DNA of 64,000 nt from Actinokineospora baliensis (GTDB lineage Bacteria > Actinomycetota > Actinomycetes > Mycobacteriales > Pseudonocardiaceae), in assembly GCF_016907695.1 (NCBI RefSeq), contig NZ_JAFBCK010000001.1:4700001-4764000 (forward strand). Reading direction: 5' to 3'. This document shows positions 42,636 to 51,948 of this stretch, piece after piece. A model generated the notes under the pieces. It did no database searches, was not told the origin of the DNA, and saw only the letters and a program-made list of their open reading frames with translations. The translations under genes and the position numbers were made by a program. Each line of letters starts with the position of its first letter. Position 1 is the stretch's first letter.

Positions 42636-44897
42636 ATGAGCGTCATCTCGGGCCCGGGTACCGCACCGGGGCGGGACGCCGACGCGTCCCGCCCCGCGGT
42701 GCCGACACGGGCCGACGGTGTGCGGCTGATCGGCGAAATGAGCGGGTCCGGCTACCGCCGCCCACCCGCTCTGGTCCGCCGCGCGGACGGCCAGGTGCTG
42801 CAGCTGACCCCGCTGCTGTACCGGGTGCTGGAGGCCGTGGACGGGCACACCGACCACGACGGGATCGCCGAGCAGGTCGGCGCCGCCGTCGGCAGGCGGA
42901 TTAGCGCCCAGGACGTGCGGGTGCTGCTGGACAAGCTGGAGCCGCTCGGCGTCCTCCGGTTACCGGACGGTACCGACCCCCAGCCGCGCAAGGCGAACCC
43001 GCTGCTGGGCCTGCGGATGCGCTGCGTGATCTCCAACCCGGACACCACCCGCAAGGTCACCGGCCCGTTCACCTGGTTGTTCCACCCGCTGGTGGTGCTG
43101 GTCGTGGTGGCCGCGTTCATCGCCGTGTCGTTCTGGGTGCTGTTCGAGAAGGGCCTGGCCGGGGCCGCGTACGAGGCGTTCCAGCAGCCGTCGTTGCTGC
43201 TGCTGGTGTTCGCGGTGACGATCATCTCCGCCGGGTTCCACGAGTTCGGCCACGCCGCCGCGGCCCGCTACGGCGGCGCCACCCCCGGCGCCATGGGCTT
43301 CGGCATGTACCTGATGTGGCCCGCCTTCTACACCGACGTCACCGACAGCTACCGGCTCGGCCGGGTCGGTCGGCTGCGCACCGACCTCGGCGGGCTCTAC
43401 TTCAACGCCATCGTCGCCGTCGCGATGTTCGGCGGCTGGGCGCTGTCCGGCTGGGACGCGTTGCTGCTGGTCATCGCCACGCAGCTGCTGCAGATGGTCC
43501 GCCAGCTCACCCCGCTGGTCCGCTTCGACGGTTACCACGTGCTCGCCGACCTCACCGGCGTGCCCGACCTGTTCCAGCGGATCAAGCCGACCCTGCTCGG
43601 GCTGCTGCCGAACCGGTGGCGCTCCCCGGAGACCACCGCGCTCAAGCCGTGGGCCCGCGCGGTGGTGACGCTGTGGGTCGTGGTCGTGGTCCCGGTGCTA
43701 CTGGCCAGCTTCCTGCTCATGGTGCTGACGCTGCCGCGCATCATCGGCACCGCGGTCGACGGGATCCAGAAGCAGTGGGCGGGCTTCGGCGCCGCGTGGG
43801 ACGAGGGCGACCTGGCCCTGTCGATCGTGCGGGTGCTCTCGATCGTCGCGATCGCCGTGCCCATGATCGGCATCGGCTACCTGCTGATCCGCATGGTGCG
43901 CCGTGCCGTCACGAAGGTGATCCGCTGGTCCTCGGGCAAGCCGGGGCGGCGCGCTGTGGCTCTGTTGGCGCTGGTCGCGGTGGTGGTCGGTCTAGCGTGG
44001 GCGTGGTGGCCGGAAGGTGACCGGTACCGGCCGATCCAGCCCGGCGAACGCGGCACGGTGCAGGACGTGATGCCCCAGGCGGCCCGCGCACCTCAGCAGC
44101 AGGCGGTCGCCCCGGCGGCGGTCAAGAAGCAGGTTCGGCTGCCCCAGGGTGTCGCGGTCCCCACGAAGCGGGTCCCGGCGGTCGTTCTGCGGCCGGTCAA
44201 CGACCCGACCGCGCCGACCTGGGTGTTCCCGTTCCAGCGCCCCGACGCCCCGGGCCCCGGAGACAACCAGGCCGTCGCGATCAACACGACGGACGGTTCG
44301 GTGCGCTACGAGGTGGCCTTCGCGCTGGTGTGGGCCACCGACGACACCGTGGACAACAGCAACGAGGCCTGGGCCCTGGCCAGCTGCCGCGACTGCACCA
44401 CCGTCGCGATCGCCTTCCAGGTCGTCATCATCGTCGGCCAAGCCAACGTCGTTGTCCCCGAGAACGTCGCCGTGGCGGTCAATAAGTCCTGTGTGGACTG
44501 CGTGACCTTCGCCCTGGCCGCCCAACTGGTCATCACCGTGGCCAACGAACCCAGTGACGCCGCCAAGGCCGAGATCGCCCAGATCTGGTCCCGCCTGACC
44601 GACCTCGCGGGACGCGTGCAGGACATGCCCATAGCCGACATCCAAGCCGAACTGGAGTCCGTCAAACGCGACATCCAAGCCGTGATCGCCCGAGACCAAC
44701 CCCCCTCGACCACCACAACCCCACCGATCTCGTCCTCGGTCGTGGCCACCACCACAACCCCGTCGCCCACCGAGTCGTCGTCGACCCCACCATCGTCGAC
44801 AACGCCTCCCTCAAGCGAAGTCCCGTCCTCGACCCCGAGCCCGACCAGCAGCTCGGAAACGCCGAGCTCCGAATCGGTGGTGCCGACGAGTCCATAG
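42636..44897 (+). CDS. PqqD-like domain fused to M50-type membrane zinc metalloprotease
   Basis: The 753-residue protein (AGAAGGGG before the ATG) has an N-terminal PqqD/RRE-like winged-helix domain (about 45-115; LTPLLYRVLEAVDGHTDHDGIAEQV). Hydrophobic helices then enclose the zinc site GFHEFGHAAAARYGG (His202, Glu203, His206) and a second motif VRFDGYHVLADLTGVPD, the D-G-x-x-V/H-L region of M50 site-2-type proteases. More membrane helices, an extracytoplasmic domain with CRDC and CVDC pairs, and a Ser/Thr/Pro-rich tail follow. RRE domains bind peptide leaders, so this architecture suggests processing of a specific protein, plausibly the product of 41967-42623. Confidence 0.8.
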   Translation: MSVISGPGTAPGRDADASRPAVPTRADGVRLIGEMSGSGYRRPPALVRRADGQVLQLTPLLYRVLEAVDGHTDHDGIAEQVGAAVGRRISAQDVRVLLDKLEPLGVLRLPDGTDPQPRKANPLLGLRMRCVISNPDTTRKVTGPFTWLFHPLVVLVVVAAFIAVSFWVLFEKGLAGAAYEAFQQPSLLLLVFAVTIISAGFHEFGHAAAARYGGATPGAMGFGMYLMWPAFYTDVTDSYRLGRVGRLRTDLGGLYFNAIVAVAMFGGWALSGWDALLLVIATQLLQMVRQLTPLVRFDGYHVLADLTGVPDLFQRIKPTLLGLLPNRWRSPETTALKPWARAVVTLWVVVVVPVLLASFLLMVLTLPRIIGTAVDGIQKQWAGFGAAWDEGDLALSIVRVLSIVAIAVPMIGIGYLLIRMVRRAVTKVIRWSSGKPGRRAVALLALVAVVVGLAWAWWPEGDRYRPIQPGERGTVQDVMPQAARAPQQQAVAPAAVKKQVRLPQGVAVPTKRVPAVVLRPVNDPTAPTWVFPFQRPDAPGPGDNQAVAINTTDGSVRYEVAFALVWATDDTVDNSNEAWALASCRDCTTVAIAFQVVIIVGQANVVVPENVAVAVNKSCVDCVTFALAAQLVITVANEPSDAAKAEIAQIWSRLTDLAGRVQDMPIADIQAELESVKRDIQAVIARDQPPSTTTTPPISSSVVATTTTPSPTESSSTPPSSTTPPSSEVPSSTPSPTSSSETPSSESVVPTSP

Positions 44898-44902
44898 TGG
44901 AG

Positions 44903-44930
44903 CGAGGGGCGGCCGCGGGGCCGCCCCTCG
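44903..44930. terminator. 12-bp GC hairpin between convergent genes
   Basis: CGAGGGGCGGCC (44903-44914) pairs perfectly with GGCCGCCCCTCG (44919-44930) over a GCGG loop, between the M50 stop at 44897 and the end of the biosynthetic operon at 44931. It probably terminates both transcripts. Confidence 0.85.
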
Positions 44931-45773
44931 TCACGCGTTGATGGTCCGACAGGCCGAGATGAAGGACACCAGTTCGGTGACCTTGTCCGACCGCGCGTCC
45001 ACCGCCCGGTTGAGCACCTTGATCAGGTAGTCGTAGGCGTCGGTGTGGTCGTAACGGGCCGTGTCGGCGATCTTCAGGGCCCAGCGCCAGTAGCCGCGGA
45101 TCGTGTCGGCCAGGGGCATGCGGAAGTCGGCGATCACGGCGCGGACCGGTTCGACCACCTCGTCGCCGTAGCGGATGAGGTAGCGCTGGAGCATGTCGGC
45201 GAAGAAGGTGAAGTGGCGGGCCTCGTCACGGCTGAGGCGGTTGAGGATCTGGGCCAGGACCGGTTCGTCGATGACCTGGCGCAGGTTCTGGTAGTACAGC
45301 TGCGTCGCCTTCTCCTGCACCAACGGGTACGTGAAGAACTGCACCGCGTCCGCGTAGTCGACGGCGAACTTCTTCTGGCCCTCCACCGCCAACGACTGCC
45401 GCAGCGACTCCGCGTCCGCCAGACCGGACTCCACCTGGTACCGGTAGAGGACCCGCGCGTGCGTGTCCTCCTCCTGCGCCCACCGGATCGAGAAGTGGTA
45501 CAGCTCCCGGTTGTGCACGAACACGTCCCGCTCCACGCTCTCGTTCAACGGGAAGTGCTCGTCGTAGAGCGCGAAGTACCCCGGCAGGTGGTCCTCGATG
45601 ATCGTGATGAACTCGACCGCCGACCGCTGACCCTCGGTCAGCCGGGACACATCCGCCTGCGACCAGTCGAAGTCGAACTCGTCCCAGCGGGTGCGGCCCG
45701 CCCGCAGGAACGTGCCGACCGCCGCGTCCACCTCCGCCGCGGGCAGCAGCGGCCCGCCCACTTGCCTGTGCAC
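44931..45773 (-). CDS. Ferritin-like diiron protein, acyl-ACP desaturase family (first copy)
   Basis: The GTG at 45773 is preferred over the ATG at 45779 because GGAGG is then 7 bases away; the product is 280 residues. It is soluble and helical with the diiron motifs RWAQEEDTHARVLY and LSRDEARHFTFFADML, the E-E-x-x-H and D-E-x-x-H patterns of soluble acyl-ACP desaturases (DesA-like), here shorter than plant enzymes. It would oxidise an acyl chain carried on the ACP at 46607. It is the last gene of the operon. Whether it makes a double or triple bond or a hydroxyl group cannot be told. Confidence 0.8.
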   Translation of the reverse strand: MHRQVGGPLLPAAEVDAAVGTFLRAGRTRWDEFDFDWSQADVSRLTEGQRSAVEFITIIEDHLPGYFALYDEHFPLNESVERDVFVHNRELYHFSIRWAQEEDTHARVLYRYQVESGLADAESLRQSLAVEGQKKFAVDYADAVQFFTYPLVQEKATQLYYQNLRQVIDEPVLAQILNRLSRDEARHFTFFADMLQRYLIRYGDEVVEPVRAVIADFRMPLADTIRGYWRWALKIADTARYDHTDAYDYLIKVLNRAVDARSDKVTELVSFISACRTINA

Positions 45774-45789
45774 AGCCATTCCTCCCCGA

Positions 45790-46620
45790 TCAGCGCCGTT
45801 TCGCGCAGGTGAGCGCGTAGTGCTTGGTGGTGAACCCCCACCCCGCGTTCGCCGTCCGCAGGTACTTGGTCAGCTTGTCGGCCAGGCCCGCCTCGATCTC
45901 GTCGAGCCGCTGCGCCGAGGCGGCCACGTTGGCCAGCCAGTCCTCGATGGTCCGGTGGTAGTGCTCGGTCAAGTCGTCCACCGCCACCACGCTGAACCCG
46001 GCGTCCTCGGCGCCGCGCACCAACTCCGACAGCGGCCGCATGTCGCCCCAGCCGAAGATCGCGTCGCGGACGAACGCCGTGGACTCCTGCTCGCTGAACT
46101 CCGCGTGCTTGGCGGCATTGCGGAAGCAGCTCTCCGAGACGTAGAGCATCCCCTTCGTGCGCAGCGCCGCGTGCGCCCGCCCGAACGCCTCACCGAGGTC
46201 GGGCATGTGCACGATCGACCCCAGCATCGTCACCGCGTCGAACGAGCGCGGCTCGATGTCGAGCTCCTGGATCTGCCCGACCCGAGTGGTCACCAGCTCA
46301 CCGAGCCCGCGCTGCTCCACCAGGTCGCGGATATAGGCGTGCTGGTTGGGCGCCGGGCTGACACCGACCACGTGCGCGCCGTACTCCTGGGCCATGAACA
46401 GGACCAGCGACCCCCACCCGCAGCCGATGTCGAGCAGCCGCTTGCCCGGCGCCAGCTTGACCCGGTCGGCGACGAAGTGCAGCTTGGTGCGCTGCGCCTG
46501 CTCCAGAGTGTCCTCAGAGGACTTGTAGAGCCCGGAGGAGTACTTGCGCATCGGGTCCAGGTACAGCCCGAAGATCTCCGGGTCGAGGTCGTAGTGGACG
46601 TTGGTGTCAGCGACCGCCAC
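45790..46620 (-). CDS. SAM-dependent methyltransferase, cyclopropane-fatty-acid-synthase-like
   Basis: The 276-residue protein has the SAM motif LLDIGCGWGSLVLFMA followed by VVGVSPAPNQ, characteristic of the CFA synthase/mycolate cyclopropane synthase group. It lacks the long N-terminal part of classical CFA synthase, as in the mycolate-modifying type. LTEHYHRTIEDWLAN near the end is the usual H-Y-x-x-T-x-x-x-W segment. It likely methylates or cyclopropanates an unsaturated acyl chain or intermediate. Its start overlaps the ACP gene by 14 bp, strong evidence for a common operon. Confidence 0.85.
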   Translation of the reverse strand: MAVADTNVHYDLDPEIFGLYLDPMRKYSSGLYKSSEDTLEQAQRTKLHFVADRVKLAPGKRLLDIGCGWGSLVLFMAQEYGAHVVGVSPAPNQHAYIRDLVEQRGLGELVTTRVGQIQELDIEPRSFDAVTMLGSIVHMPDLGEAFGRAHAALRTKGMLYVSESCFRNAAKHAEFSEQESTAFVRDAIFGWGDMRPLSELVRGAEDAGFSVVAVDDLTEHYHRTIEDWLANVAASAQRLDEIEAGLADKLTKYLRTANAGWGFTTKHYALTCAKRR

Positions 46621-46873
46621 CGCTGGGCTCCTTCTCCGCGAGGGTGGCCACGACCAGCGTCGCGGCGTCGCGCACGGTCTTGAGGCCGAACACCTGGTCG
46701 TCCTCGAGCTCGATGTCGTAGGTCCGCTCGATCTTGGCGACCGCGCGCAGCACCTTCACCGAGTCGGCGCCCTCCAGCGAGCTCAGGTCGACATCGGCGC
46801 CGACCTCGGCCGCGGGCAGACCGAACTCGGTCGCCACGATCTCGGTGACGGTGGTGATCACGTCGTCGGACAT
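46607..46873 (-). CDS. Free-standing acyl carrier protein
   Basis: The 88-residue acidic helical protein has the phosphopantetheine attachment serine in LEGADSVKVLRAV (Ser38; Asp-Ser as in D-S-L) and a downstream helix with IERTYDIELEDDQVFGL. It differs from primary-metabolism ACP, as expected for a dedicated carrier. It should be loaded by the acyl-AMP ligase at 48221 and activated by the transferase at 49821. The chain would be modified on it by the desaturase-like and methyltransferase enzymes. Confidence 0.9.
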   Translation of the reverse strand: MSDDVITTVTEIVATEFGLPAAEVGADVDLSSLEGADSVKVLRAVAKIERTYDIELEDDQVFGLKTVRDAATLVVATLAEKEPSGGGR

Positions 46874-46894
46874 TCGGTGTCTCGTCTCCTCGGG

Positions 46895-47407
46895 TCAGCC
46901 GCCCGGCCGCAGACCGGCCAGCGCGTTCTCGATCAGTTCCACTTCGCCGTCCGACAGGTCCATCCGGTCACGGACCTGCTCGGCGGTCGCGGGCTGGTAG
47001 GTGCCGACGGCGGTCACGCACACCGCGCCGTCGGGGTCGGTGATCTCCGCGTACGCCCGGTACGGGGCCGCGCCCAGGTCCTCGGCCGTGGCCACGCAGC
47101 GGTAGCTGACGCCAACCGCGAGTGGGGACAGGTACCGGGTGCGCAGCGTGGTGGTGAACACCGACGTGCCGATCTTGAGCACCAGCAGGTTGCCCATGAT
47201 CTCATCGCACACCGTGGTGGCGATCCCGCCGTGCACCACACCCGGGTAGGACTCGAAGGTCCGGTCCACCCGCAGCACGCACTCGATGCCGTCGCCGGAG
47301 TGCGTGAAGTTCAACCGCAGCCCGTGTTCGTTGCTGGGGGAGCAGCCGAAGCAGCTGTAGTCCGGCAGCACCCGCCACGGCACGACGACCGGTGTCCCGT
47401 CGCTCAC
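46895..47407 (-). CDS. PaaI-type hotdog thioesterase
   Basis: The 170-residue protein carries the hotdog signature YPGVVHGGIATTVCDEIMGN (H-G-G followed by D), FTTTLRTRYLSPLAVG and a cysteine-containing N-terminus (SCFGCSPSNEHGLRLNF), as in many actinobacterial PaaI proteins. It probably releases the finished acyl chain from the ACP or edits the pathway. Its start overlaps the second desaturase gene (ATGA-like, 47404-47407). Confidence 0.85.
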   Translation of the reverse strand: MSDGTPVVVPWRVLPDYSCFGCSPSNEHGLRLNFTHSGDGIECVLRVDRTFESYPGVVHGGIATTVCDEIMGNLLVLKIGTSVFTTTLRTRYLSPLAVGVSYRCVATAEDLGAAPYRAYAEITDPDGAVCVTAVGTYQPATAEQVRDRMDLSDGEVELIENALAGLRPGG

Positions 47408-48192
47408 CCGAGCGCCTCGGCCAACGCCCGGCGCACCTTGCCGTTGGTGCTCAGGTCCTTGCCGACCAGCTGACCGAACACCTGCCGGATCTTGCCCTGC
47501 AGCTCGTCGAGCTCACCCTGGTCGGCCACGCCCTCCAGGAACAGGTCGAACCCGGTGTCGATGGTCTCGTGGTCCTCGAGCTCGATCAGGTTGCTCTTGA
47601 ACATGCTCACCGGGTGCTTGATCTTCTGGTCGCTGGTGTAGACGTACAGCGTCTCCAGCACCGACGGGATCTCCTCGGGCTTGCGCTCCAACCGGCCGCG
47701 GCAGTAGTGGATGAACTCGCGCGCGTGCCCTGCCTCGTCGCGGCTGGCGCGCAACAGGATGTCGGCCAGCACGGGTTCCTCCACGGCGGCGGAGACCCTG
47801 CGGTAGATGTGGTTGACGGTCAGCTCGGAGATGATGTTGGTCGCCAACGTTGCCGCCGGGGTGCTGCCCGGCGCGTACGGTTCGCGCATCGCCTGCACCG
47901 GCGCGTCATCGACAGCCTCGCCGATCGCCTCCAGCCACGACTTGAACGCGTAGTGGTGCTGCACTTCCTGGTAGCCCCACACCACCGCGAAGGTCGAGAA
48001 GTCGTAGTCGTCGACGAACTCGTTGAGGAACCCGTGCACCGCGGCGATCACATTGGACTCGCCCATGACGCCGCTCTTGGCCATCAGCACGTGCTCGGGC
48101 TTGACCAGGTCCTTGTCGACGCTGCCGAAGTCGATGTCCTTGAGCTGCCAGTGGACCCGTTCGTAGTGGGTGAAGACGTCGAAGCTGTGCAT
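47404..48192 (-). CDS. Ferritin-like diiron protein, acyl-ACP desaturase family (second copy)
   Basis: The ATG at 48192 with GGAGAAGGGGAC upstream gives 262 residues. Diiron motifs are GYQEVQHHYAFKSW and ASRDEAGHAREFIHYC, with N-x-x-S-E-L-T-V-N between them. It is clearly related in fold to the protein at 44931 but well diverged, so the two are likely to act on different positions or steps. It lies 28 bp downstream of the acyl-AMP ligase gene. Soluble desaturases of this type normally act on acyl-ACP. Confidence 0.8.
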   Translation of the reverse strand: MHSFDVFTHYERVHWQLKDIDFGSVDKDLVKPEHVLMAKSGVMGESNVIAAVHGFLNEFVDDYDFSTFAVVWGYQEVQHHYAFKSWLEAIGEAVDDAPVQAMREPYAPGSTPAATLATNIISELTVNHIYRRVSAAVEEPVLADILLRASRDEAGHAREFIHYCRGRLERKPEEIPSVLETLYVYTSDQKIKHPVSMFKSNLIELEDHETIDTGFDLFLEGVADQGELDELQGKIRQVFGQLVGKDLSTNGKVRRALAEALG

Positions 48193-48220
48193 GTCCCCTT
48201 CTCCTCTGGATGTCTTTGCC

Positions 48221-49828
48221 CTAGCCGAACCTGGCCCGGGAAGCGAGTCGCTGGAGCTTGCCGCTGCTGGTGCGCGGGATCGCCTGCGGCGGCGCGACAA
48301 CCACCCGCACATCGTCCAAACCGGTCGCGGTGGCCACTACCGACCGAAGCCGCTCCCGCAGCGCCGGACTGTCCTCTTCGGCCGACTCGACGACGAGAAC
48401 CAGCCGCTCGGCCTCCTCGTCGAGGTAGGCCACGCACCGCCTGCGGTGGACGGCGGGGTCGGTGCGCACGGCCGCCTCGACATCCTCGGGGTAGTAGTTG
48501 TCGCCGCGCACGATGATCATTTCCTTGCGGCGGCCGGTGATGTGCAGCTCGCCGCCCGCGGTGTAGCCGAGGTCGCCGGTACGCAGCCAGCCGTCCTCGG
48601 TGAACGGCTGATCACCGCGCAAGTACCCCGCTGTCACCGAAGCACCCTTGATCTCGACCTCGCCCACGACGCGTTCCCCTTGGGGCGCGCCGGTGTCGGG
48701 GTCGGTGATGCGGACAGCCATGGCCGTCACCGGTCGTCCTACCGACACCACGCCGCGGGCGTCGGGGTTCTCGCGGTCGACCGGGACGGCTTTGCCGGTT
48801 TCGGCCAACTGCGGTCGGTCCACCCAGTCGACGCGCGGTGGTGCGGTCAGCTCGGAGAACGTGACGGGGAGCGTGGCTTCCGCGAGGCCGTATACCGGAA
48901 GCATCGCCTCGCGCCGGAAACCGGCAGGGGCGAAGTGGTTCAGGAACTCTTCGAGGGTGTCCACCGCGATGGGCTCAGCGCCGTTGAACGCCACCCGCCA
49001 CTGGCTCAGGTCGTACCCCGACACCTCCTCCTCGGGCACCGCGCGAGCCATGGCGTCATAGGCGAAGTTCGGCAGCGGACACGCTGTCACACCGATCTCC
49101 GACATCAGCCGCAACCAGTGCGCGGGGTCCTTCACGAACACCGACGGCTGCCACACGGTCAAAGGGATCGGGTAGTACAACGCCGCCAGCGAACCGAACA
49201 ACCCCATGTCGTGGAACAACGGCAGCCAGTTGCCCGCGCGATCCGCCCCGCTCAGCTCGATGCCGTTGTTGATGGCGGTGAGGCAAGCGAGCACGTTCGC
49301 ATGCGACAGCCGCACGCCCTTGGGTACGGAGGTGCTGCCGGAGGTGAACTGGACGATCAGGTCGTCATCGCCGCTCACACCACTGCCCGGTGGTGCCTCG
49401 TGCTCGCGCAAGTCTCCGGTGGACAGGGCGGTTGTCCCGTCGAGAGCGGGGCCCAGCACGCCACGCAGTTTCGTCAACCGCTCCGACACGACCACGGTCT
49501 CGATGTCGGCCGCTGTGATGACGCCACGCACCCGAACCTGGTAGCCGTCACGGGCCATCGTCGGCAGGGGGAGCGGGCACGCGCAGGCACCGAGGATGCC
49601 CAGCGCGAGGAGCACGCGGAAGAAGTCGGCCTCGTTCTGGCACAACAGTCCGATCCGGTCCCCGCGCCGTATACCGGCGGCGGCCATCGCACCCGCCATC
49701 GCGTGCGACTGGTCCAGCAACTCGGTCAACGTCAACTGCTCGCGACCGGTGTGGAAGGTGATCGGCGTGTCGGGGCCTCGCTCCGCCGCGGCCGCCAGAG
49801 CCGCGTGGAGCGTAGTGGGTTCAGGCAC
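48221..49828 (-). CDS. Fatty acyl-AMP ligase (FAAL-like adenylating enzyme)
   Basis: The 535-residue enzyme has the adenylate-forming P-loop QFTSGSTSVPKGVRLSH, the Y/G-L-A-E-A motif in LPVYGLAEATLPV, and the hinge region TGDLGYTAGGELHITGRRKEMII followed by RGDNYYPEDVEAAV, typical of FAAL enzymes. It ends in the S-G-K-L-Q-R lysine motif (RTSSGKLQRL). It activates a fatty acid as acyl-AMP and transfers it to a carrier protein, presumably the ACP at 46607. The GTG at 49828 overlaps the upstream phosphopantetheinyl transferase by 8 bp. Confidence 0.88.
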   Translation of the reverse strand: MPEPTTLHAALAAAAERGPDTPITFHTGREQLTLTELLDQSHAMAGAMAAAGIRRGDRIGLLCQNEADFFRVLLALGILGACACPLPLPTMARDGYQVRVRGVITAADIETVVVSERLTKLRGVLGPALDGTTALSTGDLREHEAPPGSGVSGDDDLIVQFTSGSTSVPKGVRLSHANVLACLTAINNGIELSGADRAGNWLPLFHDMGLFGSLAALYYPIPLTVWQPSVFVKDPAHWLRLMSEIGVTACPLPNFAYDAMARAVPEEEVSGYDLSQWRVAFNGAEPIAVDTLEEFLNHFAPAGFRREAMLPVYGLAEATLPVTFSELTAPPRVDWVDRPQLAETGKAVPVDRENPDARGVVSVGRPVTAMAVRITDPDTGAPQGERVVGEVEIKGASVTAGYLRGDQPFTEDGWLRTGDLGYTAGGELHITGRRKEMIIVRGDNYYPEDVEAAVRTDPAVHRRRCVAYLDEEAERLVLVVESAEEDSPALRERLRSVVATATGLDDVRVVVAPPQAIPRTSSGKLQRLASRARFG

Positions 49829-50486
49829 GATTGCCGCCGAACGCGTGCAGCCCTTCGGCCAACCGGCGGGCGGGGGAGTCGTCAACTTGGGTTACTTGTG
49901 TGAATGACCAGCGGTGATCGGACACTGTTGGTGCCCACACCTGAGTCCGGACCTGGGGTGGCGCGTCGGCATGCACGGTGAGTGCGCAATGCCTGTCACC
50001 CAGATCGACCGTCCGGGTGAGAAAACCCCGGCCGTACGGCCAGTCCACTGTGGACCAGTCAGTGCTGGGATCATCCGCGAACCCGATCGTCCGCAGCCCG
50101 GCACGCAGCCCCCGCCGAGTCGCCTTGGCCGCGCTCTCCTTCGCCGTCCACAGCGCCCGCGCCGACAGCGGCCCCGCGGCCTCGTCCGCCGCGCAGAACC
50201 GGTCCGCCACCTCGCGTAAGTCCTCCTCCGCCGCGTCCTCGACGTCGATGCCGCACGTCGCGGCGCTCTCAGCGAGAACGAGGAAGTCCTGGTCGTGGCT
50301 GGCGTTGCCGGACTCAACCGCAGCGACCTGCGCCAGCACCCGCGCCGCCTGCGCCTGAACCCGCCGCCTGCCGGTAGTGCGCCGCGCGATCGCGGCCCGG
50401 TCGCGGTCGGACAGATCCGGTTCGGCGTGGCCGCGCACCTGGTCGAGGGCGCGCAGGGACACCACGTGTACCGCTACGCGGGTCAC
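49821..50486 (-). CDS. 4'-phosphopantetheinyl transferase
   Basis: The GTG at 50486 overlaps the P450 stop (GTGA). The 221-residue product carries the Sfp-type Mg motif CGIDVEDAAEEDL and the second motif ARALWTAKESAAKATRRGL (W-x-x-K-E-x-x-x-K). The middle of the domain is short and the N-terminal half is poorly conserved. It should convert the operon's ACP to its holo form, making the cluster self-sufficient. Confidence 0.88.
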   Translation of the reverse strand: MTRVAVHVVSLRALDQVRGHAEPDLSDRDRAAIARRTTGRRRVQAQAARVLAQVAAVESGNASHDQDFLVLAESAATCGIDVEDAAEEDLREVADRFCAADEAAGPLSARALWTAKESAAKATRRGLRAGLRTIGFADDPSTDWSTVDWPYGRGFLTRTVDLGDRHCALTVHADAPPQVRTQVWAPTVSDHRWSFTQVTQVDDSPARRLAEGLHAFGGNRA

Positions 50487-51709
50487 GACGTGCTCGCCCG
50501 CAACTCGGACAGGCCTCGGAACTGCAAGTTGTCGGCGCGCCAGGTCAACCGGTCCGGTTCGACCAGCCGCAGGTCCGGCAACCGCCTGGTCAGCTCGGTG
50601 AGGGCGATCTTGCCTTCCAACCGCGACAGGCCCGCGCCGATGCAGTAGTGCACGCCCAAGCCCAGTCCGACGTGCCCGGTGTCGCCCCGGGTGACGTCGA
50701 TGCGGTCTGGGTCGGCGAACCGCTCCGGGTCGCGGTTCGCCGAACCTCGCATGAGGTAAGCCAACTGGCCCTCGCGCAGTTGCTTGCCCCGCAGCTCCAC
50801 ATCCCTGGTCAGCAGCCGGTGGGTGAGCTGGACCGGACCGTCCCAGCGGATCACCTCGTCGACCGCGCCGGGGATGGTCGACGGATCGCTCTTGAGCAGC
50901 TCCCACTGGTCGCGCTGGGTCAGCAGGCCCGCCAGGCCGTTGCCCAGCATGTCGATCGTGGTCTCGAACGAGGCCGCGATCAGCAGCAACAGGTTAGACA
51001 CCAGCTCGTCGGTGCCCAGCCGATCGCCCTCGTCATCGGCGGCGACCAACCTCGACACCAGGTCATCGCGCGGCTCGACCCGCCGGGCTTCCATGATCTC
51101 GGTGAGGTAGTCGATCATCTCGTGCACCGCTTCGGCGGCCGCCTGGGCGCCACCGAGATCGGTGGCCGCACCGAGGAACACCTTGAGCGCGTCGCACCAG
51201 TCGGTCACCCGGCGCGCGTCGGCAGGGGGCAACCCGTAGAGACCACAGATCACCAGAGCCGGTACCGGGAAACAGAAGTCGGCCATGAGGTCGACCTCTT
51301 CGCGCGCGACCGCCGCGTCCACCAGGTCGTCCACGATGCCCTGGATCATCGGCTCCAGCAGCCGCACCGCGCGCGGGGTGAACCCCTGGTTCATCAGCTT
51401 GCGCATCCGGGTGTGCGTGGGCGGGTCCAGCATCCACATCCAGTGCCCGGCCAGCTCCAAGAACCGCGCCACCGCCGGGGTGGGGTTCGAGCCGCCGCGC
51501 TGGGCCACCAGCAGCGCGATCCGCCGCGAGGAGAACGTCTCGTGGTCGCGCAACGCCGCGGTGACGTCGTCGTAGCGGGTGATCACCCAGCCGCCGAGCT
51601 GCTCGTTGAAGTGCACCGGGTCCTCGGCGCGCAACCGGGCGTAAGTGGGATAGGGGTCGCTCATCACCTCTCGGGTGAGTAAGCTCGTTAACCCGATCTG
51701 ATCCGTCAT
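50483..51709 (-). CDS. Cytochrome P450
   Basis: The 408-residue protein has the CYP signatures: I-helix LLLLIAASFETTIDML, the E-x-x-R of the K-helix in DEVIRWDGP, and the haem loop GLGLGVHYCIGAGLSRLEGKIAL with the cysteine thiolate. The conserved Phe before G-x-H/G-x-C is Leu here, and the usual A-G of the I-helix is A-S. DPPTHTRMRKLMNQGFTPRAV is the typical C-helix region. It probably hydroxylates or further oxidises the acyl product. It begins 240 bp downstream of the hotdog gene at 51949. Confidence 0.9.
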   Translation of the reverse strand: MTDQIGLTSLLTREVMSDPYPTYARLRAEDPVHFNEQLGGWVITRYDDVTAALRDHETFSSRRIALLVAQRGGSNPTPAVARFLELAGHWMWMLDPPTHTRMRKLMNQGFTPRAVRLLEPMIQGIVDDLVDAAVAREEVDLMADFCFPVPALVICGLYGLPPADARRVTDWCDALKVFLGAATDLGGAQAAAEAVHEMIDYLTEIMEARRVEPRDDLVSRLVAADDEGDRLGTDELVSNLLLLIAASFETTIDMLGNGLAGLLTQRDQWELLKSDPSTIPGAVDEVIRWDGPVQLTHRLLTRDVELRGKQLREGQLAYLMRGSANRDPERFADPDRIDVTRGDTGHVGLGLGVHYCIGAGLSRLEGKIALTELTRRLPDLRLVEPDRLTWRADNLQFRGLSELRASTS

Positions 51710-51948
51710 CCTGCGCACGTCCCCCCGATATCGACGTTTATCGCGGCAGCGCGCCGAATCCGCGCTCGTGGCGATTGGCCCCATTCGCCGTTGCGTCCCC
51801 AGTGAACCCCAAGCCCGGCGAGATCCGCAAGGAATTGTCACCTGGGAAAACCGGAACGCACCAATTCAACCGCCGAGTGTGGACATCCCGCACGGGTGTG
51901 CGGTATGGCCGCGCGGGAATGCGGCATGGCGTAGCGCGTACGGGTCGA
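51710..51948. other. Gap inside the biosynthetic operon, possible internal promoter
   Basis: 239 bp separate the MaoC-like gene from the P450 gene on the same strand. No gene or clear hairpin was found. It is the largest gap in the cluster, so the P450 and downstream genes may have their own promoter. Confidence 0.4.
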
